Assembly (NCBI GenBank): GCA_947455585.1
Contig: CANGOY010000115.1
Span: 1 to 6,335 of the forward strand
Length of the DNA: 6,335 nt
Direction: 5' to 3'
Origin: Comamonadaceae bacterium
GTDB lineage: Bacteria > Pseudomonadota > Gammaproteobacteria > Burkholderiales > Burkholderiaceae_C
Made by a program: the position numbers and the translations under genes. Of the stretch, positions 1 to 5,208 are shown piece by piece. A model generated the notes under the pieces. That model ran no database searches. It saw only the letters and a program-made list of their open reading frames with translations, and had not been told where the DNA came from. Numbering within the stretch: the stretch's first letter is position 1; the number at the start of each line of letters is the position of its first letter.

Positions 1-255
1 GCAAAAGAAGAAATGATCGAAATGAAGGGTGTCGTACACGAGGTCTTGCCCGACTCTCGCTACCGCGTCACCCTGGAAAACGGTCACTCACTGATCGCAT
101 ACACCGCCGGCAAAATGCGCCTGCACCGCATCCGCATCATCGAAGGCGATAAAGTTACGGTTGAACTGTCGCCCTACGACATGAACAAAGCTCGTGTGAC
201 GTTCCGTCACATCGAAGGCAAGGGCCCAGGCCCAGCTGTCAAGCGTCGTTTCTAA
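1..255 (+). CDS. infA: Translation initiation factor IF-1, long-tailed form (5' end lacks only the start codon)
   Basis: IF-1 is a small OB-fold protein that binds the 30S A site and, with IF2 and IF3, directs initiator tRNA selection. The frame is open from base 1 and begins AKEEMIEM; IF-1 proteins normally start MAKEE, so the true ATG should be the three bases just before the window and the full protein about 85 residues. The ATG at 13 is internal. OB-fold signatures are clear: LENGH, an AYTAGKMR segment, HRIRI, GDKV, and the LSPYD-x-NKAR-x-TFRH block. After RFRH-equivalent HI the protein continues with EGKGPGPAVKRRF, about 13 residues past the end of the 72-residue E. coli protein. Such tails mark the second IF-1 copy known in betaproteobacteria, which fits the lack of ribosomal-protein genes downstream. 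The stop is TAA, and the next gene begins 26 bp later. Identity is near certain; the paralogue status is inferred. Confidence 0.95.
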   Translation, partial: AKEEMIEMKGVVHEVLPDSRYRVTLENGHSLIAYTAGKMRLHRIRIIEGDKVTVELSPYDMNKARVTFRHIEGKGPGPAVKRRF

Positions 256-281
256 ACGGACCCGCTCAGCGGTTATTTGGC

Positions 282-902
282 GTGTACCTGCCCCCGCAGT
301 TCAAAGCCAAAGATGAGGCCCATGCGCTCGCTCTTATGCGGGCGCATCCGTTTGCAAGCCTCATCAGTGTGGACGACGATGGATTCCCATTTGTCACGCA
401 CATCCCCCTTCATTTGACGCAGCAAAATGGCCAACATGTGTTGTTGGGCCACTGTGCAAAACCCAATCCACATTGGCGCTATCTGCAGTCGCGACCCCAA
501 GCCTTGGTGACCTTCATGGGCCCACAGGCCTATATGTCGCCTAAGGTCTACCCAGACCTCACACGTGTGCCCACTTGGAGCTACTTGGCGGTGCATGCCA
601 AGGTCGAGGCGTCGTTGGTGGAAGAACCCGCAGCCAAAGACAGATTGCTCAAGCAACTCATTGGCGACCACGAGCCACCTTATGCCGGCCAATGGCGTGG
701 TTTGGGTGAAGACTACCAACACAAGATGCTTCACGGTATCGTGGCGTTTGAGCTGCGTATCACCGAGCTGCAATGCAAGCTCAAACTCAACCAACACCGA
801 CCAGAATCCCACGCAGCCATGCATGCTGCCTACGCACAGGGCACACCTGATGAACAAGCCTTGGCTGACTGGATGGTCAAGCTCGGCATGGTTCAACCAT
901 GA
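282..902 (+). CDS. PaiB-family FMN-binding protein (putative negative regulator)
   Basis: A 206-residue protein of the FMN_bind_2/PaiB family, which has the split-barrel fold of pyridoxamine-phosphate-oxidase-like flavoproteins. Bacillus PaiB is described as a repressor of protease and sporulation genes, but most family members, including proteobacterial ones, have no proven target. Visible family marks are the start MYLPPQF, HPFASLISVDDDGFPFVTHIP (residues 22-42), the GH-CAKPNPHW segment (57-65), PQAYMSPKVY followed by VPTWSYLAVHA (81-106), and the C-terminal KLKLNQHRPES block (166-176). Length is normal for the family. The start is a GTG at 282; no other start codon lies in frame between it and the infA stop, and the MYxPxxF beginning is diagnostic. 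No good Shine-Dalgarno is visible, so translation may depend on reading from infA. Its TGA overlaps the tadA ATG. The family call is firm; a regulatory role is not shown here. Confidence 0.9.
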   Translation: MYLPPQFKAKDEAHALALMRAHPFASLISVDDDGFPFVTHIPLHLTQQNGQHVLLGHCAKPNPHWRYLQSRPQALVTFMGPQAYMSPKVYPDLTRVPTWSYLAVHAKVEASLVEEPAAKDRLLKQLIGDHEPPYAGQWRGLGEDYQHKMLHGIVAFELRITELQCKLKLNQHRPESHAAMHAAYAQGTPDEQALADWMVKLGMVQP

Positions 903-1936
903 CGCCGGTTCATTCGCCCGAAGACATCGGCTTCATGCAATTGGCATTGCGCCAGGCGCACGCTGCTGCTGATGCAGGCGAAGTGCCCGTGGGTGCAGTG
1001 GTGGTGAGGGCAGGGCAGGTGATAGCGACTGGCCACAACGCGCCGTTGGCCAATCATGACCCAACCGCGCACGCCGAAGTCAACGCCATGCGGTCTGCAG
1101 CGCTAGCGCTGGGCAACTACCGACTGGACGATTGCACTTTGTACGTGACGTTAGAGCCCTGCGCCATGTGCAGCGGCGCAGCGTTGCATGCGCGTTTCAA
1201 ACGCGTGGTGTTTGGCGCGACTGAGCCCAAAACGGGTGCGGCTGGCTCTGTGCTCAATTTATTTGCACACGAACAAATCAACCACCAAACCAAACTCACG
1301 GGCGGGGTGCTGACCAGCGAATGCGCGCAAGTGCTGCAGAGTTTTTTTGAACACCGGCGCGCACAGCATCAGATGAGCAAAGTGCCTTTGCGTGACGATG
1401 CTTTGCGCACGCCAGATAGCGCGTTAGCGGGCTTAGATTTACCTTTGGCGATGTCGCATTTCACAGCTGACTTGTCAGCTTTAGAGGGCTTGCGCCTGCA
1501 TTGGTTTGACAACCGCACCAGCCACACACAAGCCCAGGCCGCACCGCATGTGTATCTGCATGGGCTTGACGGCTGGAGCGTGCAATATTTATCGCAACTG
1601 CAATCGACAGAGCCTGCAATTGCTTTGGATTTGCCTGGCTTCGGGCTGTCTGACAAACCAAAAAAAATCGCCACGCATCGCTTGGAATGGCACGCACAAG
1701 TGCTGCGCGAGTTTTTGGCCAGCGTGCAGCCTGCGCCGGTGGCGTTGCATGCGCCGCGCGTGATGGGACCGCTGCTGGCTAATTTGCAATTGCCCGTTCA
1801 TTGGGTCGAGACACCTGCGCTGCCCGCCGCTTTGCGCGATGCGCCATACCCAGACCGAGGCCACATGGCCGGTCCTCGTGCCTTGAGCACCTTGTTGGTG
1901 GCACCTGCACCGACGCCACCGCCTAAACGAAGTTAA
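899..1936 (+). CDS. tadA: tRNA-specific adenosine deaminase TadA fused to a degenerate alpha/beta-hydrolase domain
   Basis: TadA converts adenosine to inosine at wobble position 34 of tRNA-Arg(ACG) in the cytoplasm, allowing one tRNA to read several arginine codons. Residues 8-157 are a complete deaminase: PVGAVVV at 30-36, the zinc/proton-shuttle motif H58-A-E60, and P87-C88-A-M-C91 supplying the two zinc cysteines. The reading frame then runs on to 345 residues; E. coli TadA has 167. Residues about 164-333 resemble haloalkane-dehalogenase-type hydrolases: LRDDALRTPD (164-173), LEGLRLHW (195-202), YLHGLDGW (219-226), DLPGFGLSDKP (244-254) and APYPDRGH (315-322). The nucleophile elbow expected around 281-292 reads VALHAPRVMGPL with no Asp or Ser nucleophile; most of the cap is missing and no C-terminal catalytic His region remains. 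The extension is therefore probably non-catalytic. The ATG overlaps the upstream TGA (ATGA), and the next gene starts 2 bp after the TAA. The deaminase call is certain; the nature of the tail is inferred from remembered family motifs. Confidence 0.93.
   Translation: MTPVHSPEDIGFMQLALRQAHAAADAGEVPVGAVVVRAGQVIATGHNAPLANHDPTAHAEVNAMRSAALALGNYRLDDCTLYVTLEPCAMCSGAALHARFKRVVFGATEPKTGAAGSVLNLFAHEQINHQTKLTGGVLTSECAQVLQSFFEHRRAQHQMSKVPLRDDALRTPDSALAGLDLPLAMSHFTADLSALEGLRLHWFDNRTSHTQAQAAPHVYLHGLDGWSVQYLSQLQSTEPAIALDLPGFGLSDKPKKIATHRLEWHAQVLREFLASVQPAPVALHAPRVMGPLLANLQLPVHWVETPALPAALRDAPYPDRGHMAGPRALSTLLVAPAPTPPPKRS
1388..1897 (+). other. Eroded haloalkane-dehalogenase-like domain within the TadA fusion
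   Basis: Codons 164-333 of the tadA reading frame. The first part follows the usual order of this hydrolase group: the RTPD lead-in, LEGLRLHW strand, HG oxyanion region (1559-1576), and the DLPGFG-x-SDKP segment (1628-1660). The helix LEWHAQVLREFL precedes where the nucleophile strand should be (1739-1786), but no G-x-S/D-x-G or H-D-W-G-G motif is present. About 18 residues later the sequence resumes with APYPDRGHMAGPRAL, a motif that in intact relatives lies after the cap domain, implying an internal loss of several tens of residues. The end is a Pro-rich VAPAPTPPPKRS tail. The frame has no stops throughout, so this is decay without frame loss rather than a simple pseudogene. Confidence 0.6.
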
Positions 1937-1938
1937 GC

Positions 1939-2613
1939 ATGCCTAACGCCACACCCACCATCGGTTACGAAGTGAAGTTTCAGAGGGTTGGTGTAGGAGG
2001 CGGGGCAGATTTACAAATTCGCTCGCTGCTCGACAAGCAACAGTTTTTTGACCCGCTGGGCTTGGCGTTGGCTGCAGGCATTTCGTCCGCTACTTGGCCC
2101 TTGTTTGGTTTGCTTTGGCCCTCTGCACAAAAGCTGGCTGACCTCATGCAAACATGGGTGCTCAAAGACAAGCGCATCTTGGAAGTTGGCTGTGGTTTGG
2201 GGCTGGCTAGCCTCGTGGTGCACCGACGTGAAGGGAACATCATTGCCAGTGATTGCCACCCGCTCACAGAAACTTTTTTGAAAGCCAATCTGCTGCTGAA
2301 TGGGTTACCACCGCTGCATTACGAAATAGGCAACTGGGGCAGGGTGAACAAGGATTTGGGCGCGTTTGATTTACTCATTGCCAGTGACGTGCTGTACGAG
2401 CGCAGCCACCCTGCGCAGCTGTCGGGCTTTATCCAAGAGCATGCGGCAGAGGGTGCCGAGGTGTTGATTGTTGACCCCAACCGTGGCAACCGCAGCGCAT
2501 TTCACAAAGACATGGCCAACATGGGCTTTGGTGTGACCGAACTGCTGATGAACGAGCCCCTGCAAGACCTGAGCGCTTATCGTGGGCGTTTGTTGCATTA
2601 CAAACGCGGCTGA
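1939..2613 (+). CDS. Class I SAM-dependent methyltransferase, Methyltransf_16 (protein-lysine methyltransferase) type
   Basis: A 224-residue cytoplasmic protein with a Rossmann-type methyltransferase core. Motif I is ILEVGCGLGLAS (80-91), binding the methionine part of S-adenosylmethionine; the acidic residue ending strand 2 is in IIASDCHP (101-108, D105), expected to contact the ribose. Motif IV is FDLLIASDVLYE (143-154), followed by the late strand VLIVDPNRG (175-183). The lead-in with W60-P61-S62 before the core resembles the LWPxxxxLA segment of the METTL-type lysine methyltransferases, which include the ETF-beta lysine methyltransferases. The exact substrate cannot be read from the sequence; protein lysine is the family-based guess, small molecules the alternative. 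The ATG is 2 bp after the tadA stop, with GAAG about 8 bases upstream as a possible ribosome-binding site inside the tadA end. Fold and cofactor are firm. Confidence 0.87.
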   Translation: MPNATPTIGYEVKFQRVGVGGGADLQIRSLLDKQQFFDPLGLALAAGISSATWPLFGLLWPSAQKLADLMQTWVLKDKRILEVGCGLGLASLVVHRREGNIIASDCHPLTETFLKANLLLNGLPPLHYEIGNWGRVNKDLGAFDLLIASDVLYERSHPAQLSGFIQEHAAEGAEVLIVDPNRGNRSAFHKDMANMGFGVTELLMNEPLQDLSAYRGRLLHYKRG

Positions 2614-2647
2614 ATTACAGGCGCTATTTAGGGCGTAAATTTGCCGC

Positions 2648-2653
2648 GACAAT
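2648..2653 (+). promoter_or_regulatory. Possible -10 element for a leaderless ldcA transcript
   Basis: GACAAT matches the TATAAT consensus at four of six positions. A start about seven bases downstream would fall on or next to the A of the ATG at 2660, giving a leaderless mRNA; no Shine-Dalgarno is seen in the 46 bp before that ATG. No convincing -35 is found at 16-18 bp spacing, and TAAATT at 2636-2641 is an alternative -10. Weak call. Confidence 0.25.
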
Positions 2654-2659
2654 GTGGCC

Positions 2660-3589
2660 ATGGCTCATATTTACATCTATTCCCCCAGCGGCGCAGTGCG
2701 CGACAAAACAGCTTTCAAACGCGGCGTGGCCCGCTTGAAAAAACTCGGTCACGAGGTCGAGTTAGACGCTGATGCACTCAGCAGCCACACCCGTTTTGCG
2801 GGAGATGACGCCACCCGTCTGGCCGCCATCCACCGTGCAGCCGATAGCGGCGCAGATGTTGCCTTGATTTCACGTGGTGGCTACGGCCTCACGCGCATCT
2901 TGCCCGGTATCAAATACAAGCAAATGGCCAAAGCCATTGCCAAAGGCACCCAGTTTGTGGGCCTGAGCGACTTCACAGCATTCCAAAACGCCTTGCTGGC
3001 CAAAACTGGCGCGGTCACATGGGCTGGCCCCGCATTGGGCGAAGACTTTGGTGCTGAGCAACCTGACGACATCATGGAAGCCTGCTTTGACGACATGGTC
3101 AGTGGGCAGGGTGAGGGCGCGGGTTGGCAATTCTCCAAAGTTTGCGCAACGGCCAATGAGAAACGGCGCGCTGGTGTGTGGGCGCACGATGCGGTGCTGT
3201 GGGGCGGTAACTTGGCTGTGTTGGTCTCGTTACTCGGCACGCCCTATTTCCCACAAATCAAAAATGGCGTGTTGTTCTTAGAAGATGTGGGTGAGCATCC
3301 GTACCGCATTGAACGCATGCTCACGCAGCTGTTGCACGCTGGCGTGTTGGCTCAACAAAAAGCCATTGTGTTTGGTCAGTTCAGCAACTACAAACTCACC
3401 CAGCACGACAAAGGCTTCAAACTTCAAAGTGTGGTCGATTGGTTGCGAACTCAAATCAAAGCTCCCGTGCTGACCGATTTGCCGTTTGGTCATGTCGCCA
3501 CCAAACTTTGTTTGCCTGTGGGGCAAAAGATTGATTTGGTGGTGGAAGACCGTGATGCTTTGCTGCTTTGGGCACATACAGGTCATTGA
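2660..3589 (+). CDS. ldcA: LD-carboxypeptidase (muramoyltetrapeptide carboxypeptidase), peptidase family S66
   Basis: This cytoplasmic serine peptidase removes the terminal D-alanine from murein tetrapeptides so that the tripeptide can be recycled into new peptidoglycan. Counting from the ATG at 2660 gives 309 residues, the usual length. The N-terminal domain has the IYSPSG opening and ISRGGYGLTRILP (70-82). The nucleophile is Ser103 in VGLSDFTA; Glu208 in FLEDVGEHPYRIERML and His278 in LPFGHVATK complete the expected Ser-Glu-His triad of the family. WGGNLAVLVSLLGTPY (181-196) is the conserved inter-domain segment. No signal peptide is present, agreeing with a cytoplasmic site. An in-frame GTG two codons upstream (2654) is possible but has no ribosome-binding site, and MAHIYIYSPSG looks natural as a beginning. 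It is the last + strand gene, 46 bp after the methyltransferase stop, and ends 57 bp before a terminator hairpin. Confidence 0.93.
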   Translation: MAHIYIYSPSGAVRDKTAFKRGVARLKKLGHEVELDADALSSHTRFAGDDATRLAAIHRAADSGADVALISRGGYGLTRILPGIKYKQMAKAIAKGTQFVGLSDFTAFQNALLAKTGAVTWAGPALGEDFGAEQPDDIMEACFDDMVSGQGEGAGWQFSKVCATANEKRRAGVWAHDAVLWGGNLAVLVSLLGTPYFPQIKNGVLFLEDVGEHPYRIERMLTQLLHAGVLAQQKAIVFGQFSNYKLTQHDKGFKLQSVVDWLRTQIKAPVLTDLPFGHVATKLCLPVGQKIDLVVEDRDALLLWAHTGH

Positions 3590-3646
3590 TTGAAATGCCA
3601 TTTATTTAATACGATGTATATTATGTAAAGTTAAAGAATCAAAGCA

Positions 3647-3671
3647 AACCGCATGGTTCTGCGGTTCTTTT
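3647..3671. terminator. Hairpin terminator between convergent ldcA and ankyrin genes, probably bidirectional
   Basis: A perfect 7-bp stem AACCGCA (3647-3653) / TGCGGTT (3660-3666) encloses the 6-base loop TGGTTC. On the + strand it is followed by CTTTT, a standard intrinsic terminator tail for ldcA. On the - strand the same stem lies about 20 bases after the ankyrin stop and is followed by TTTGCTTTGATTCTTT, a weaker interrupted T-rich tail. Position in the convergent gap supports use by both transcripts. Confidence 0.75.
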
Positions 3672-3686
3672 AAGGCTGGCAAAACA

Positions 3687-4355
3687 CTATTCTTCTTTGA
3701 TTAGATTTTGGATGTACCAAGATTCAATGAAAGCACGAATGTAGAAAGCACTTTGCTGGTGGTCTTTGCTAAGGGCCAAATCCAATGCCGATGCATTGCC
3801 GCTGTTGACCAGCGTGGGGTCGGCGCCTTCTTCTAGCAATAACTTCACGGCCAACGCAGGTGCTGCGTAAGCTGCCATCATCAAGGGTGTGGTGCCATTG
3901 GCTGATTCACTGTCAATGTAAGCATCGTTATCAAGCAGCAAACGCATCATTTCGCGGTGGCCACGGGTTGAGGCGTAATGCAGTGGTGTCCAGCCTTCAC
4001 GGTTCACGTCGGCGCCACGCTCTATCAGTACTTGCGCCAATTGGAATTGGTTGTTGATGGCCGCAAGCATGAGCGGTGTCTCGCCCAACTGGTTTTGCAC
4101 ATTCACTTGGGTTTGCGGATGCTTGACTAAAACCATGGCGGACTTGGGTGACTCGGACTGAAGAGCGACCAACAGGCCAGGAATGCCATTTTCGTTAGGT
4201 GTATTCGGGTCAAACCCACGGGCTAAAAGTCGCTCAATGACATCTGGCTTGTCGAAGGTCAATGCGCTGAAAAAATCGTCGTAAGAGCCTGCATTTGATA
4301 AAGAATATCCAATGAAAACATATAGATATAAAAAATACTTAAAGTATTTTCTCAT
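3687..4355 (-). CDS. Exported ankyrin-repeat protein
   Basis: A 222-residue protein. Residues 1-22 form a typical signal peptide: basic MRKYFK, hydrophobic YFLYLYVFIGYSL, and S-N-A before a likely cleavage after Ala22, so the product is probably periplasmic. The rest is ankyrin repeats: a divergent one at about 25-55, a degenerate one at 56-90, clear ones at 91-119 (GETPLMLAA...GADVN), 121-149 (GWTPLHYAS...) and 153-183 (GTTPLMMAA...GADP), and a partial one at 187-212. The repeats form a protein-binding scaffold; no catalytic domain is present and no partner can be named. The ATG overlaps the tatD TGA (ATGA), so translation is probably coupled. The first 22 codons are only about 20% GC, with AGA, TTA and CTA codons, sharply different from the rest, and contain a 9-bp inverted repeat. 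The stop is TAG. The fold is certain, the role unknown. Confidence 0.88.
   Translation of the reverse strand: MRKYFKYFLYLYVFIGYSLSNAGSYDDFFSALTFDKPDVIERLLARGFDPNTPNENGIPGLLVALQSESPKSAMVLVKHPQTQVNVQNQLGETPLMLAAINNQFQLAQVLIERGADVNREGWTPLHYASTRGHREMMRLLLDNDAYIDSESANGTTPLMMAAYAAPALAVKLLLEEGADPTLVNSGNASALDLALSKDHQQSAFYIRAFIESWYIQNLIKEE
4332..4350. repeat. 9-bp perfect inverted repeat inside codons 2-8 of the ankyrin gene
   Basis: The arms AAAATACTT and AAGTATTTT are separated by a single A on the + strand. In the ankyrin mRNA this could fold as a 7-bp A/U-rich stem with a 5-base loop, only a few bases after the start codon. It may be an incidental product of the AT-rich signal-peptide coding stretch, or a weak translational or DNA-binding element. 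Confidence 0.5.
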
Positions 4356-5146
4356 TTCAAAACGCCGCTGAAAAGTTGGTCAAAATTGCGGCTCGTGGCC
4401 TCGGCAATAGCTTCAATGGACATACCTTTGATGTCGGCAATCTGTTTGGCCACAAACGGCACATAAGACGGATTGTTGGTCTTTCCACGGTGTGGCACAG
4501 GCGCCAAATACGGGCTGTCGGTCTCAATCAAGATGCGGTTCATCGGGACAAATTGGGCGACATCACGCAAGTCTTGGGCATTTTTAAAGGTCAAGATGCC
4601 AGAAAACGAGATGTAGAGGCCTAGGTCCAAGCCAGCGCGAGCCACATCTGCCGTTTCGGTGAAGCAATGAAACACGCCCCCTGCACTGCCCGCTGAGCCG
4701 TCTTCGCCCTGCTCTTTCAAAATCGCCACGGTGTCAGCCGACGAACTGCGGGTGTGAATGACCAAAGGTAGCTGGGTTTGCTGCGCGGCTTGGATATGGA
4801 TGCGAAAGCGATTGCGCTGCCATTCCATATCAGCCACGCTGCGTTCGCCTAAGCGGTAATAGTCCAGCCCTGTTTCGCCAATGCCCACCACTTTGGGTAG
4901 TTTGGCCCGACTAAGCAGGTCATCGAGCGAGGGTTCTTGCACGCCTTCGTTGTCGGGGTGCACGCCGACGGTGGCCCAAAAGTTGTCGAACTGGGTGGCT
5001 AAGCCGTGCACTTCAGGAAAACGCTCGAGCGTGGTGCTGATGACCAAGGCGCGCGTGACTTGGGCCTTGTCCATGTCGTCGCGAATGGTGTGGATGTTTT
5101 CAGCCAGCTCTGGAAAGTTCAGGTGGCAGTGGGAATCTGTGAACAT
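4352..5146 (-). CDS. tatD: TatD-family metal-dependent hydrolase (3'-5' exonuclease)
   Basis: A 264-residue TIM-barrel protein of the amidohydrolase group. TatD of E. coli is a cytoplasmic metal-dependent 3'-5' DNA/RNA exonuclease linked to repair of oxidative damage; relatives include D-aminoacyl-tRNA deacylase-like and uncharacterised hydrolases. Metal-site motifs are all present: D4-S-H6-C-H8-L, VGVHPD (60-65), GIGE91TGLDYY, VIH131TR, FH160CFTE and E-T-D210-SPYLAP. The start at 5146 is chosen because family members begin with (M)FxDSHCHLNF; the frame is open 59 codons further upstream to 5323, but that stretch overlaps the holB end and has no family resemblance. No clear Shine-Dalgarno precedes the ATG. 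It follows holB by 62 bp, the usual clamp-loader neighbourhood, and its TGA overlaps the ankyrin start. An acidic/Gly-rich EDGSAGSAGG loop (148-157) sits before the FHCF motif. Confidence 0.93.
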   Translation of the reverse strand: MFTDSHCHLNFPELAENIHTIRDDMDKAQVTRALVISTTLERFPEVHGLATQFDNFWATVGVHPDNEGVQEPSLDDLLSRAKLPKVVGIGETGLDYYRLGERSVADMEWQRNRFRIHIQAAQQTQLPLVIHTRSSSADTVAILKEQGEDGSAGSAGGVFHCFTETADVARAGLDLGLYISFSGILTFKNAQDLRDVAQFVPMNRILIETDSPYLAPVPHRGKTNNPSYVPFVAKQIADIKGMSIEAIAEATSRNFDQLFSGVLK

Positions 5147-5208
5147 GGGGCTATGAAAAAAAGCGTTGTTTGGGCGCGAATGGAGGGCGTGAAGTTGGCT
5201 GGATATTT

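Noticed and set aside
260..278. Small inverted repeat CCGC-TCA-GCGG followed by TTATTT after infA, as a terminator
   Set aside because: Only a 4-bp stem with a 3-base loop and a poor T-tract; too weak to call, and the next gene starts within a few bases.
273..896. A 207-codon open frame on the - strand covering almost all of the PaiB-family gene
   Set aside because: It is a mirror of a well-supported gene on the + strand; its translation shows no recognisable motifs and it has no room for its own signals.
1660..1667. Run of eight A residues inside the TadA extension as a possible frameshift error explaining the decayed hydrolase
   Set aside because: Hydrolase-like motifs continue in the same frame on both sides (DLPGFGLSDKP before, LEWHAQVL and APYPDRGH after), so the frame is intact across the run.
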